64,000 nucleotides of DNA. It comes from Ureibacillus acetophenoni. Its GTDB lineage: Bacteria > Bacillota > Bacilli > Bacillales_A > Planococcaceae. Below, one piece after another: positions 18,536 to 30,930 of the stretch. Under the pieces are notes generated by a model. The model ran no database searches and was not told the origin of the DNA. It saw nothing but the letters and a program-made list of their open reading frames with translations. The DNA lies in contig NZ_OBQC01000001.1 in NCBI RefSeq assembly GCF_900220965.1, forward strand, positions 434,001 through 498,000, in the 5' to 3' direction. The translations under genes and the position numbers were made by a program. Positions within the stretch are counted from its first letter, which is position 1; each line of letters begins with the position of its first letter.

Positions 18536-21500
18536 ACGTACAGATATAGAAACCATTTTAGTAATTGGGTCTGGACCAATCATTATCGGTCAAGCGGCAG
18601 AATTTGATTACGCTGGAACACAAGCGTGTCTATCTTTAAAAGAAGAAGGTTACCGTGTAATTCTTATTAATTCTAACCCTGCAACAATTATGACAGATAC
18701 AGAGATTGCCGATAAAGTTTACATCGAACCAATCTCTTTAGAATTTGTCTCACGTATCCTCCGTAAAGAGCGTCCAGATGCAATCCTTCCAACACTTGGT
18801 GGTCAAACTGGATTAAATATGGCAATTCAACTTCAAGAATCAGGTATTTTAGATGAGTTAGGAATTGAAATTTTAGGAACTAAATTAGATGCCATTCATA
18901 AAGCAGAAGACCGTGATTTATTCCGTAACTTAATGTATGAATTAGGTGCCCCTGTGCCAGAATCAGATATTATTCATAACATAGCTGAAGCAAAAGCATT
19001 TGTTGCAAAAATTGGTTATCCAGTTATTGTTCGTCCTGCATTTACTCTTGGCGGAACAGGCGGTGGTATTTGCCATAACGATCAAGAACTAGAAGAGATT
19101 GTACAAAGTGGTTTAAAATATAGCCCTGTAACACAATGTTTACTTGAAAAATCCATAGCAGGTTTCAAGGAAATCGAATATGAAGTAATGCGTGACTCGA
19201 AAGATAATGCAATTGTTGTTTGTAATATGGAAAACTTTGACCCTGTAGGAATTCACACGGGTGACTCAATTGTTGTAGCACCATCTCAAACGTTATCTGA
19301 TCGTGAATATCAAATGTTACGTAATATTTCTTTAGACATCATTCGTGCTTTGAAAATTGAGGGTGGATGTAACGTACAATTAGCACTTGATCCAGATAGC
19401 TTCAATTATTATGTAATCGAAGTAAACCCGCGTGTGTCTCGTTCGTCAGCTTTAGCATCTAAAGCAACGGGTTATCCAATTGCAAAATTGGCAGCTAAAA
19501 TTGCAGTTGGTCTTTCATTGGATGAAATTAAAAACCCAGTTACTGGCTCAACTTACGCAGATTTTGAACCAGCCCTTGACTACATAGTGGCAAAAATACC
19601 TCGCTTCCCATTTGATAAATTCGAATCTGCAAAACGAAACTTAGGTACGCAAATGAAGGCAACAGGTGAAGTAATGGCTTTAGGACGCACGTTCGAAGAG
19701 GCGATTTTAAAAGCAGTACGTTCACTTGAAACTGGACATGTTCATATTGAATTAAAACATCCAGAGAAAAATAGTGATCAATGGATTGAAAAACGAATTC
19801 GTAAAGCTGGTGACGAACGACTATTCTTCATTGGTGAAGCGTTACGTCGTGGTGTGACAGTAGAACAAATTCATGAATGGTCAAAAATTGATCTATGGTT
19901 TTTATATAAATTACAAAACATTATTGAAATGGAAAAAACGTTATCTGTAAATAATAATAATGCGGAAGTTCTTCGCCAAGCAAAACGTATGGGATTTGCG
20001 GATAAGAAAATTGCAGAGCTTTGGGATACAACGGCAGAAGCGGTGTATGCTTATCGTAAGGAAAAAGGCATTATTCCAGTATATAAAATGGTGGATACTT
20101 GTGCGGCTGAATTTGAATCAACAACACCATATTTTTACGGTACATACGAAGAGGAAAACGAGTCAATCGTAACGGAAAAACCTTCTGTTATTGTTCTTGG
20201 TTCTGGCCCAATTCGGATCGGGCAAGGTGTTGAGTTTGATTACGCAACGGTTCACTCCGTATGGGCGATTCAAGAAGCAGGTTATGAGGCAATCATTATT
20301 AACTCAAATCCTGAAACGGTCTCAACGGACTTCTCCATTTCAGACAAACTTTACTTTGAGCCTTTAACAATTGAAGATGTCATGCACATTATTGATTTAG
20401 AAAAACCGATTGGTGTAGTTGTTCAATTCGGCGGTCAAACTGCTATTAATTTGGCTGACAAATTAGCGGCTAATGGTGTGAAAATCTTAGGTACTAGCTT
20501 AGAAGATATCGACCGTGCTGAAAACCGCGATAAGTTTGAGCAAACTTTACACGAACTTGGTATCCCTCAACCAGCAGGGGAAACTGCAGTTTCAACTGAA
20601 GAAGCGATAGCAATTGGTAAAAAACTTGGATTCCCTGTACTTGTTCGACCTTCTTATGTTCTTGGTGGTCGCGCAATGGAAATCGTTTATAACGAAGAAG
20701 AATTAAAACACTACATGGAAAACGCTGTAGAAGCATCTCCAGATCACCCAGTATTAGTAGACCGTTATTTAACTGGTCAAGAAATCGAAGTAGATGCAAT
20801 TAGCGATGGTGAGAATGTTTTAATCCCAGGAATTATGGAGCATGTCGAGCGCGCAGGTGTTCACTCTGGTGACTCGATTTCTGTATATCCACCACAAAAA
20901 CTAACAGAGGCACAAAAAGCAACGTTAGTTGACTATACGACTCGGTTAGCAAAAGGATTAGGAATTATCGGTTTGATGAATATTCAATACGTACTTTCCC
21001 AAGGTGAAATTTACGTTATTGAAGTAAACCCACGCTCAAGTCGTACAGTACCATTCTTAAGCAAAATTACGAACATACCAATGGCGAATATCGCAACTAA
21101 AGCGATTCTCGGTACATCAATTGTTGAACAGGGCTATGAATATGGTCTTGCCAAAGAACAAAAAGGTGTTTATGTAAAAGTACCAGTATTTAGCTTTGCA
21201 AAACTACGTCGTGTAGACATTACCCTCGGACCTGAAATGAAATCAACAGGGGAAGTAATGGGGAAAGATGTAACGTTCGAAAAGGCACTATATAAAGGGT
21301 TTGTTGCAGCAGGAACTGAAGTGAAAACTTATGGTACAGTACTATTCACTGTTTCAGATAAAGATAAAGAAGAAGCTATTCAATTAGCGAAACGATTTAT
21401 TACAGTTGGCTATCGAATAATGGCGACAGAAGGAACAGCTCGTAGCTTTGCCAATGCGGGGATTCAATCGGATGTTGTTGGTAAAATCGGATCGAAAGAA

Positions 21501-21724
21501 AAAACTTTAATCGATGTGATTCAAAACGGTGAAGCACAACTAGTAATTAATACATTAACAAAAGGGAAACAACCAGCAAGTGATGGTTTCCGTATTCGCC
21601 GTGAATCGGTTGAAAATGGTATCCCATGTTTAACATCATTAGATACTGCTGAAGCTATGTTAGAAGTCATTGAATCTATGACATTTACAGCAGAAGAAAT
21701 GCCAAAAGCGGAGGTAGTTCATTC

Positions 21725-21728
<4 letters not shown>
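18528..21728 (+). CDS. carB: Carbamoyl-phosphate synthase large subunit (pyrimidine-specific)
   Basis: Makes carbamoyl phosphate from bicarbonate, ammonia and two ATP; B. subtilis pyrAB. About 1066 aa in two homologous ATP-grasp halves (residues about 1-400 and 550-930), each with the pre-ATP-grasp motif ([20 protein letters not shown] and [20 protein letters not shown]), then a C-terminal MGS-like regulatory domain (from about 930, [16 protein letters not shown]). The ATG at 18528 after GGGAAGGAG is chosen over the in-frame upstream codon at 18507. The stop overlaps pyrK as ATGA. Confidence 0.97.
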
Positions 21729-23405
<1,677 letters not shown>

Positions 23406-23406
<1 letters not shown>

Positions 23407-24113
23407 TGAATAACAAACCAATTATCGCACTCGATTTTCCAAGTGAAAAAGAAGTAGTTGAATTTTTAGGGCACTTTGATGAATCTTTATTCGTTAAAAT
23501 TGGTATGGAGCTTTATTTACAAGAAGGCCCTAATATCGTTGAAAAAGTAAAGGGTCTCGGCCACGATGTATTTCTTGATTTAAAACTTCATGATATACCA
23601 AATACAGTGAAGTCTGCTATGAAAGGTCTAGCTCGATTAGGAGTGGACTTAGTTAATGTGCATGCTGCTGGTGGTATTAATATGATGGAAGGTGCATTGG
23701 AAGGATTGGAAGCAGGCACACCTTCTGATCAGTCACGTGCTGGCTTAATCGCAGTTACACAGTTAACATCGACAACAGAACAACAAATGCAAGAACAACA
23801 AAAAATCAAATTACCATTAATTGAGTCAGTATTAAATTATGCTCAAATAACTAAGCAGGCTGGTTTAGATGGAGTTGTTTGTTCGGTGCATGAAGCAGCT
23901 ACGATTAGTGAAGTTTGTGGTGAAGACTTCCTTCGTGTGACTCCAGGAATTAGATTGGCTGGTGGAGAAAGCCATGATCAAAAACGAGTGGCAACACCAA
24001 ACTTTGCACGAAACCACGGCTCGTCTTTAATCGTTGTAGGTCGAGCGATTACAAATTCTGCAGATCCAGTAAATGCATATAATACGGTTGTTAAACTTTG
24101 GGAGGCTAAATAA
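23406..24113 (+). CDS. pyrF: Orotidine 5'-phosphate decarboxylase
   Basis: Last step to UMP. 235 aa. Catalytic charged tetrad DLKLHD (Asp58, Lys60, Asp63 with another Asp from the partner); phosphate-gripping C-terminal segment [12 protein letters not shown] and TQLTS motifs also fit. One-base overlap with pyrD (TAATG). Confidence 0.97.
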
Positions 24114-24114
24114 A

Positions 24115-24753
24115 ATGTCATTACATAAAGAGATCGCACATGCAATGTTAAAAGTTGGAGCAGTAGAACTAAATCCAACAGAATTATTTACTTGGGCATC
24201 AGGTATTAAATCTCCAATTTATTGTGATACACGCTTAACGATTTCTGATCCAGTTGCTCGCAAGCAAATCGCAAATGGTTTGGCTAGCAGTATTAAAGAA
24301 ACTTTCCCTGAAACAGAAGTGGTAGCAGGGACAGCAACAGCGGGTATTCCCCACGCTGCATGGGTATCAGATATTTTAGAATTATCTATGGTGTATGTTC
24401 GTTCAAAAGCAAAAGAACATGGCCGTGGCAATCAAATCGAAGGTAAAATCCTAGCGGGGCAAAAAGTTGTCGTTGTGGAAGATATCATTTCAACAGGCGG
24501 CTCTTCAATCACAGCGGTTGAAGCACTTCGTAATGCGGGTTGTGAAGTAGTAGGTGTCGTTTGCGTTTATACATATAACTTACCAAGAGCCGAAAAAGCA
24601 TTTGAAGAAATCGGTGTAAAATATGTAAGTTTAACAAACTTTGATTACTTAACAGAAGCAGCGGCAGAATCCGGTACCATCTCAGAAGACCAAATTCCAT
24701 TTTTGAAAGAATGGCATGCGGAGTTGAAGGCTGGGACGTTGGTGAAGGAATAG
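24115..24753 (+). CDS. pyrE: Orotate phosphoribosyltransferase
   Basis: Joins orotate to PRPP to make OMP. 212 aa from ATG 24115, which follows GGAGG by 10 nt; the in-frame start at 24073 lies inside pyrF and is rejected. PRPP-binding motif [14 protein letters not shown] at residues 118-131; the flexible catalytic loop is [15 protein letters not shown] (residues 96-110). Last gene of the pyr operon, followed by a strong terminator. Confidence 0.97.
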   Translation: MSLHKEIAHAMLKVGAVELNPTELFTWASGIKSPIYCDTRLTISDPVARKQIANGLASSIKETFPETEVVAGTATAGIPHAAWVSDILELSMVYVRSKAKEHGRGNQIEGKILAGQKVVVVEDIISTGGSSITAVEALRNAGCEVVGVVCVYTYNLPRAEKAFEEIGVKYVSLTNFDYLTEAAAESGTISEDQIPFLKEWHAELKAGTLVKE

Positions 24754-24768
24754 TAGGTTTGATGGGTG

Positions 24769-24812
24769 GGGGTGCGTCTATGATTTTTAGATGCACCCTT
24801 CTTCTTTTTCTC
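24769..24812 (+). terminator. Terminator of the pyr operon
   Basis: GGGTGCGTCTA (24770-24780) pairs with TAGATGCACCC (24788-24798), followed by a pyrimidine-rich, T-rich tract. Confidence 0.85.
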
Positions 24813-24863
24813 TTAGAAGTAGAGCAATAGTTATCTTATAAATCATTGTTTTCCGGTGAATTT

Positions 24864-25376
24864 GTCACGCAAACGTGAGTTCCGTGACAAAAAATTGAAA
24901 AATCCTTGAAAGATGTCACGGAAACGTTTGTTGCGTGACAAAAAAATGGAAAATCCTTGAAAGATGTCATGGAAACGTGTGTTGCGTGACAAAAAAATGA
25001 AAAATCCTTGTATGTTGTCACGGAAACGTGTGTTGCGTGACAAAAAAATGGAAAACCCTTGAAAGTTGTCATGGAAACGTGTGTTGCGTGACAAAAAAAT
25101 GGAAAACCCTTGAAAGTTGTCATGGAAACGTGAGTTGTGTGACAAAAAAATGAAAAACCTTTGAAAGTTGTCACGGAAACGTGTGTTGCGTGACAAAAAA
25201 TGGAAAACCCTTGAAAGTTGTCATGGAAACGTGAGTTGTGTGACAAAAAATGGAAAAATCTTTGAAAGATGTCATGGAAACGTGTGTTGCGTGACAAAAA
25301 ATGGAAACTCTTGAAAGTTGTCACGGAATCATGCCTTGCGTGCCAAAAAACTGAAGAATCCGTAAAAGATGTCACA
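24864..25376. repeat. Tandem array, 51-bp unit, about 10 full units
   Basis: Unit starts lie at 24864, 24915, 24966, 25017, 25068, 25119, 25170, 25220, 25271, 25320 and 25371, a period of 51 bp with single short units of 50 and 49. Each unit holds a dyad, GTCACGGAAACG....GTTGCGTGAC, then an A-rich run and GAAAANCCTTGAAAGNT. The dyad ends vary (GTCAC or GTCAT at the left). Because 51 is a multiple of 3, a repetitive frame stays open on the minus strand, but it lacks a convincing start and the 50/49-bp units break it. The array separates pyrE from the convergent NERD gene. Confidence 0.95.
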
Positions 25377-25439
25377 TACCCAACATGGCCTTGAAAAAGA
25401 ATAGAAACCCAATAGTTCTAAGGTGAACCGATCAACTAT

Positions 25440-26348
25440 TTATTTAAAATAAGTAGAACGAGAATTACCTACCATTTTAAAGTTACTTTTTAATATACGC
25501 AGTACAGTTCTACTTGATATTACTCCATTGCACCAATCAAAAATCTGATTTTTAGTGATTTTTTCTCTCGGAAAGAGTGTCTTAAATTCCTTTATACTAC
25601 GTAGAATTGCATTTGAAACGCCTTCACGATTTCCACAATCCAAGCAAACGCAACTTTGTCCCTCAATATTAAGATTAAATGAATTACAAACCTTACATGT
25701 TACGCCCTTTTTTAAACATTCATAATTATAATCCGGTATTTGCCAAAATTTCGAATCTGATGTGTGGAGCGATAATAATTTTTCCGCAATAAATCTATTC
25801 TTATTTATTATGTTTGCAGAATTATTATTGAATTGTTCTAAGTAGCGGTGCATTTGAGTTGGGAATATAAATGGTTTATCTAGAGGAGCGTTATATAAAG
25901 TGAATTCCGGGTTTACAAAAACGACATAAAAATCAATAGGTATTTGAATTCCGTGATTTTGCAGTAGTTGCCGCAATAGTGTTTCAGCCTTTACTGCTTG
26001 TGAATAAGGGTTTTGAATTTCTTTACTTTTTGAATAAATACGATCCTTTGCCGAGTCATAATAATAATCACCTTCGTAATTTTTTACTTCGTAAAGTAAA
26101 ATTTTTTCGTTAGTTATCATAACGCTATCTAATTGGAAAGAGGTGCTACTTACTTGGTGAAATAAATCATTAAGAACAAGGTGATTATTTTGAAGCTTTT
26201 TAATATAGGATTCGAATAAGACTTCTCCCTCATATCCCTTTTGGAGTGTGAAGAAACGGGATTTATATTTGTCAGGTAAATCCATTCTATTATTTAGTGA
26301 AGCAAGGATTTTTAATTCACCAGATTTTTTTCTAGACTTAACAATCAA
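25440..26348 (-). CDS. NERD-domain nuclease-like protein with C-terminal zinc ribbon
   Basis: 302 aa. An N-terminal NERD (nuclease-related) domain shows G38-x-E-G-E42, Asp74, and E87-V-K89-N-Y-E-G, the D...ExK arrangement of PD-(D/E)XK-like folds, plus NPYSQ (113-117). The C-terminal part has a zinc ribbon, C218-x2-C221 and C235-x2-C238, then a basic helical segment that could bind nucleic acid. The start appears to be TTG; a nearby ATG in another frame stops at once. Most likely a DNA- or RNA-acting enzyme; no substrate can be named. It is the only minus-strand gene in the pyrE-rqcH islet. Confidence 0.82.
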   Translation of the reverse strand: MIVKSRKKSGELKILASLNNRMDLPDKYKSRFFTLQKGYEGEVLFESYIKKLQNNHLVLNDLFHQVSSTSFQLDSVMITNEKILLYEVKNYEGDYYYDSAKDRIYSKSKEIQNPYSQAVKAETLLRQLLQNHGIQIPIDFYVVFVNPEFTLYNAPLDKPFIFPTQMHRYLEQFNNNSANIINKNRFIAEKLLSLHTSDSKFWQIPDYNYECLKKGVTCKVCNSFNLNIEGQSCVCLDCGNREGVSNAILRSIKEFKTLFPREKITKNQIFDWCNGVISSRTVLRILKSNFKMVGNSRSTYFK

Positions 26349-26663
26349 AGTTCATTCACTTCCTTAATGTTTCTATAAAATATTTATATAAAAGAATTAA
26401 ATAAAATCAATAACTTTATATAAAATAAATATTTTAAGAGAATAAACCATAGAAAAAATATAGTTTACGCACTTGTTATCAATAAAACTCCACGAATGAA
26501 TATAAAATTCACTTTTAATACAATTAATAGATTTATAAATCCAAAAATCCCCAACCCAATATCAACCTCTGAACAAGTTAAGGATATTCAAAATTTTGTC
26601 AAAATTCAGATATTTACATAAACCTATTTTGTGGTAATTTATTTGTAAAAGTAGGTGATTAAA
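26349..26663. other. AT-rich intergenic region
   Basis: About 315 bp upstream of both the minus-strand NERD gene and the small plus-strand gene. It is notably AT-rich with no ORF, repeat or stable hairpin that I can support. A weak promoter candidate for the downstream gene is TTTACA (26613-26618), 16 bp, TAATTT (26635-26640). Confidence 0.5.
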
Positions 26664-26879
26664 ATGCATGAATATCGATTAAAAATGCCAACAGGAGATA
26701 TTGTAGAATTTAAAAGCAGCTACTTTTTAGATACGGTACCACCAGTAATAGATACCGAGGGTTTGTACCTTGTCTATTTTACGGATGCACAGGTAGCAAT
26801 AAATTTTAGTTTGATAGATGAGATAGAAATAGATGGTGAGATCTATGAAATAGAATTTACTTCCCGAAGTTATAATTAA
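26664..26879 (+). CDS. Small hypothetical protein
   Basis: 71 aa if started at ATG 26664, which has GTAGGTGA just upstream; an in-frame GTG at 26655 would overlap that ribosome site. The protein is acidic, with alternating hydrophobic strands (YRLKMPTGDIVEFKSSYF, GLYLVYFTDAQVAINFSLIDEIEIDGEIYEIEF), suggesting a small beta-rich fold. No family recognised and no transmembrane segment. A terminator follows 200 bp later. Not conserved at this spot in B. subtilis. Confidence 0.55.
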   Translation: MHEYRLKMPTGDIVEFKSSYFLDTVPPVIDTEGLYLVYFTDAQVAINFSLIDEIEIDGEIYEIEFTSRSYN

Positions 26880-27091
26880 TTATGACATTCTATGAATGTA
26901 GAGCAGTTAAACTAAAAGAAAACAGAACTTTGGCAATCTCACCTATTAATACCTGTCCTGTTTTTTAAAGGAAATTTTAGTGTCTAACCTTGGATATGTA
27001 TTCATAATCTCTTTAAATATTAGCACAAAGTATCGCTAATTCTATTTCCCACATACCATTTACTATTAAATACATATTATTCAGATTAGCA

Positions 27092-27136
27092 AAGGATCCG
27101 CCTCAAATTGCTATTCTACCGGATCCTTCTTTTTAA
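27092..27136 (+). terminator. Terminator on the plus strand before rqcH
   Basis: AAGGATCCG (from 27092) pairs with CGGATCCTT (27120-27128), then CTTTTTAAT. It points toward the 3' end of rqcH and would stop transcription of the small gene at 26.7 kb. The 200 bp between shows nothing else. Confidence 0.7.
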
Positions 27137-27139
27137 TCA

Positions 27140-27170
27140 AAAACAAGGAAAAACGCCCCGAAGGACGTTT
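27140..27170 (-). terminator. Terminator of rqcH
   Basis: Read on the minus strand: AAACGTCC, tetraloop TTCG, GGGCGTTT, then TTCCTTGTTTTTG. Starts four bases after the rqcH stop. Confidence 0.8.
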
Positions 27171-27173
27171 AAT

Positions 27174-28868
27174 TTATGACAGTTTATTTGTTTTTAATTT
27201 CAGTACCATATCCTCATCCGGCGTCACATACAATGTCTTTTGTTCAAAATAAATGACAAACCCTGGTTTAGAACCATTCGGCTTTTTCACCTGGCGTATT
27301 TCTGTGTAATCCACCGGGACAGATGAAGATTCACGTGCTTTACTAAAATAGGCACTCAATGTAGCTGCTTCAAGTAAAGTTGTTTCATCTGGATTGCTGG
27401 AATGAATAACTACGTGAGAGCCTGGTATGTCTTTTGTATGGAGCCAAATGTCAGATTTCTTAGCAATTTTAAAGGTTAAATAATCATTTTGCTTATTGTT
27501 TTTGCCGACTGAAATTTCAATTCCAGTTGATGAAACGAATTTTTCAGGCTCCGGCTTTGACACTTTCTTCTTTTTCTTCGAAGCGCGCATTCTTAAATAT
27601 CCTTGTTCAGCTAGTTCCTCTCTGATTTCCTCTATATCTGCTGGTGCTGCTTGTTCAACTTGGGCAATTAGCATCTCAAAATAATCGACGTCTTGCTTCG
27701 TTTTTTCTATTTGTTCCTGAACCATTACAAGTGCATTTTTCGCTTTATTATATTTTGTATAGTAGCTTTGAGCGTTTTCGATAGGCGTTTTTCTTTCACT
27801 AATAGGAATCGTAATTTGCTCTTCATCTTCACTGTAATAATTCGTCACAGTAACTTCCTTCGCACCTTTTTCGAAATTATATAAATTGGCCATTAACAGT
27901 TCGCCGTACAGTTGGAACTTATCTAATTTTGAAGCGTTATCTAAATCTTTTTGTAGTTTTTTCAGTTTCAACTTTAATTTACTAACTTCGTTTTGTAGCC
28001 ATCTTTCCAAATCGCCAGCTTGTTGTTTTACACGGTCTCTTTCAGCCCGGGCATAAAACACCCGATCTAACAATTCACTTAAACTATTATAAGTTACCCC
28101 AGATTCAGATAGATGACTTAACTTCGTTGGAGAAAAGTAAGTTTTCCCGTTTAGTTCTAAATAAGTAGGGTTTTTACTATTAATAATCTCGTCCATAAAA
28201 ATACGGAAGCTATCCACAACCTCACCTTGTTGTATGCGGTAAAGTAATTCATTGGCATGAGTCATTGAAAATCCTTTAAAGTGTTCCACGACTTCTTTTG
28301 AAGTTTTTTCACTTTCAAAGAATAATTTTAGTTCATTATCCGTTATACTAGAAGGATTTACCTTATTTTGAGCAGGCGGTGCAATATAAGGTTGCCCTGG
28401 TAAAACTGTTCGGTAACTATTTACCGATGGAGGCAAGTGCTTCAAACTATCAATGATTTTATCGGTTTCACTGTCAATTAATATTAAATTACTATGGCGA
28501 CCCATCACTTCAATCGTTAGTTTTCGGAAAACAGTATCACCTATTTCGTTTTTACTTTCGATGCCGAATGTGATGACCCTTTCAAAAGCGTCCGTTTCAA
28601 TTGCTTGAATAAATCCACCCTCAAGATGTTTTCTTAATAAAATACAAAACATCGGTGGTTCACTTGGATTGTCGATTGGTTGTTCTGTTAAATGTACTCG
28701 CGCGTATGAAGGGTGTATGGAAAAAAGTAATTTATGATTTTCTCCACCTGCACGTACATGAATGACAACTTCTAATGCATTCGGCTGGTGAATTTTTGTT
28801 ATACGTCCGGATACTAGTTTGTTTAGTTGTTTAGATAATGAAAATGTAAACAATCCATCAAATGCCAT
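27174..28868 (-). CDS. rqcH: Ribosome quality control protein RqcH (NFACT family, YloA/FbpA)
   Basis: Binds stalled 50S-peptidyl-tRNA complexes and recruits tRNA-Ala to add C-terminal alanine tails that mark chains for degradation. 564 aa: NFACT-N domain (about 1-260; MAFDGLFTFSLSKQL, HPSYARVH, PPMFCILLRKHLEGG, VMGRHSNLILID), coiled coils (about 270-430) and the NFACT-R domain (about 445-560; KFVSSTGIEISVGKNNKQND, WLHTKDIPGSHVVI). At the position of the family Asp-Arg pair (Asp97-Arg98 in B. subtilis, from memory) this protein has Glu96-Arg97. Transcribed divergently from yicC. Neighbouring yloB of B. subtilis is absent. Confidence 0.95.
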   Translation of the reverse strand: MAFDGLFTFSLSKQLNKLVSGRITKIHQPNALEVVIHVRAGGENHKLLFSIHPSYARVHLTEQPIDNPSEPPMFCILLRKHLEGGFIQAIETDAFERVITFGIESKNEIGDTVFRKLTIEVMGRHSNLILIDSETDKIIDSLKHLPPSVNSYRTVLPGQPYIAPPAQNKVNPSSITDNELKLFFESEKTSKEVVEHFKGFSMTHANELLYRIQQGEVVDSFRIFMDEIINSKNPTYLELNGKTYFSPTKLSHLSESGVTYNSLSELLDRVFYARAERDRVKQQAGDLERWLQNEVSKLKLKLKKLQKDLDNASKLDKFQLYGELLMANLYNFEKGAKEVTVTNYYSEDEEQITIPISERKTPIENAQSYYTKYNKAKNALVMVQEQIEKTKQDVDYFEMLIAQVEQAAPADIEEIREELAEQGYLRMRASKKKKKVSKPEPEKFVSSTGIEISVGKNNKQNDYLTFKIAKKSDIWLHTKDIPGSHVVIHSSNPDETTLLEAATLSAYFSKARESSSVPVDYTEIRQVKKPNGSKPGFVIYFEQKTLYVTPDEDMVLKLKTNKLS

Positions 28869-28906
28869 GATAGATTCCTCGTTTCTATATGTTTTAAATA
28901 AGTTCT

Positions 28907-28942
28907 ATTATATAATCTTTTTCACAAAGATGTGAAAAGATT
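28907..28942 (-). promoter_or_regulatory. rqcH promoter overlapped by an operator-like palindrome
   Basis: On the minus strand TTCACA and TATAAT (28912-28907) are separated by 18 bp. The inverted repeat AATCTTTTTCACA / TGTGAAAAGATT (28914-28942, one bulged base, 4-nt centre) covers the -35 and the spacer, the usual place for a repressor site. The regulator is unknown. Confidence 0.5.
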
Positions 28943-29077
28943 TCCTTATTAAGATAAAAGATATAAAATAACTTGACTATATTTAGCTATTGAGTATGTA
29001 TTTCTCATACTTCTTAAGTTATAATTTTCAAAGCATATGTTATAATTGGAATATTATACAGAAAGGTGTGACCAACC

Positions 29078-29953
29078 TTGGTTCGAAGTATGACTGGTTT
29101 TGGCAGGGGTGTCACAACGACGGATGATTTCCAACTGACAGTCGAAATTCGCTCAGTCAATCATCGATTTCTAGAAATTCACTCAAAATTTCCAAAAGAA
29201 TGGCTAGAAATTGAGTTAATGGCAAAAAAGCAATTATCGCAATTTGTCAGTCGAGGAAAATTAGATATTAACATACATGTTAAAACTGAGGAACAATCTT
29301 CATTTAATGTTCAAATTAATTGGCCAGTTATTGAAGCCTATAAAGAGGTAAAAGAACAATTAAGTAGTAAAATGCCACTTAATGACAACTGGTCTATGCA
29401 GGAAATACTATCGATCGAGCATGCAATTGTATTTGAGAAAAATGAAATCCCACTGGAACAACTAAAAATTGCTATCCAAAATGCGATCAATGAAGCTGCA
29501 GAACAATTAGTTCAAATGCGTGAACGTGAGGGTAAACAATTAAAAATATTTTTGTTACAATATAAGGATGAGTTACTGGAACAAATTCAATTGATTCGCA
29601 AATATTCACCTCAAGCTGTGGAAAAATATCGTAATAAGTTAATTGAGCGTATGAAAGAAATCACGAGTTCAAATGATTTCGAAGATCGAATTCTAGCAGA
29701 AGTTGCACTATTTGCTGAACGAGTGGATATTTCTGAAGAATTAGATCGACTTGAAAGTCATTTTCAGCAATTTGTGGATACACTGAATGAGGGTACTTCA
29801 ATCGGGCGAAAGCTTGATTTTTTAATGCAAGAATGCTTAAGAGAAATCAATACAATTGGTTCTAAAAATCAATCAGCTGAATGTTCTGTTGCAGTTGTGA
29901 AGTCGAAAACTTTATTAGAAAAAATGCGAGAACAAGTACAAAATATTGAATAA
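29078..29953 (+). CDS. yicC: YicC/YloC-family endoribonuclease
   Basis: Family of metal-dependent endoribonucleases; YicC of E. coli acts in small-RNA turnover and YloC is the Bacillus member. 291 aa with the signature N-terminus MVRSMTGFGRG, the EIRSVNHRFLEI segment, and the C-terminal domain motif EGTSIGRKLDFLMQECLREINTIGSK. The start is TTG at 29078, ten nt after AAAGGTG. In B. subtilis remA follows; here gmk is next after 45 bp. Confidence 0.93.
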   Translation: MVRSMTGFGRGVTTTDDFQLTVEIRSVNHRFLEIHSKFPKEWLEIELMAKKQLSQFVSRGKLDINIHVKTEEQSSFNVQINWPVIEAYKEVKEQLSSKMPLNDNWSMQEILSIEHAIVFEKNEIPLEQLKIAIQNAINEAAEQLVQMREREGKQLKIFLLQYKDELLEQIQLIRKYSPQAVEKYRNKLIERMKEITSSNDFEDRILAEVALFAERVDISEELDRLESHFQQFVDTLNEGTSIGRKLDFLMQECLREINTIGSKNQSAECSVAVVKSKTLLEKMREQVQNIE

Positions 29954-29995
29954 TAGCATTTGAAGTAGACAGAGTAAAGAGAAGGGAGAATGTAA

Positions 29996-30616
<621 letters not shown>

Positions 30617-30620
30617 ATTT

Positions 30621-30845
30621 ATGTTATATCCATCAGTCGATTCATTGAAAAATAAAATTGATTCTAAATATTCACTAGTAAGTTTAGCTTCAAAAAGAGC
30701 AAGACAAATGCAAGAAGAAGGTATTGAAAAGCTAGGTACGTATGTTTCTTACAAGCCAGTTGGAAAAGCTTTAGAAGAAATTGCTGCAGGTGCATTGATG
30801 AAAGAAAAACAAGATGCAGCTACTGTATATGAAGACGAAGTCTAA
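30621..30845 (+). CDS. rpoZ: RNA polymerase omega subunit
   Basis: Stabilises the beta-prime subunit of RNA polymerase. 74 aa, with the omega signature [13 protein letters not shown] and the later [15 protein letters not shown]. Slightly longer than the 67 aa of B. subtilis. It follows gmk directly and is followed by a hairpin at 30879-30907. Confidence 0.94.
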   Translation: MLYPSVDSLKNKIDSKYSLVSLASKRARQMQEEGIEKLGTYVSYKPVGKALEEIAAGALMKEKQDAATVYEDEV

Positions 30846-30878
30846 GATTCATTAATTTTTTTAATAAACAGAAATTTT

Positions 30879-30907
30879 AGCTCCCAAAAGAACATTCTTT
30901 GGGAGCT
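30879..30907 (+). terminator. Hairpin between rpoZ and coaC
   Basis: AGCTCCCAAA pairs with TTTGGGAGCT with a 9-nt loop. There is no good T-run after it (TATCATTTG), so it may be a weak terminator or an RNA-processing or stability element. Confidence 0.5.
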
Positions 30908-30930
30908 TATCATTTGAAAGGGTGGAAATT

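Noticed and set aside
24836-25375. Minus-strand open frames of 179 and 117 aa with 17-residue repeats
   Set aside because: The 51-bp period keeps a frame open by itself; 50- and 49-bp units shift it, and no start region or family is recognisable.
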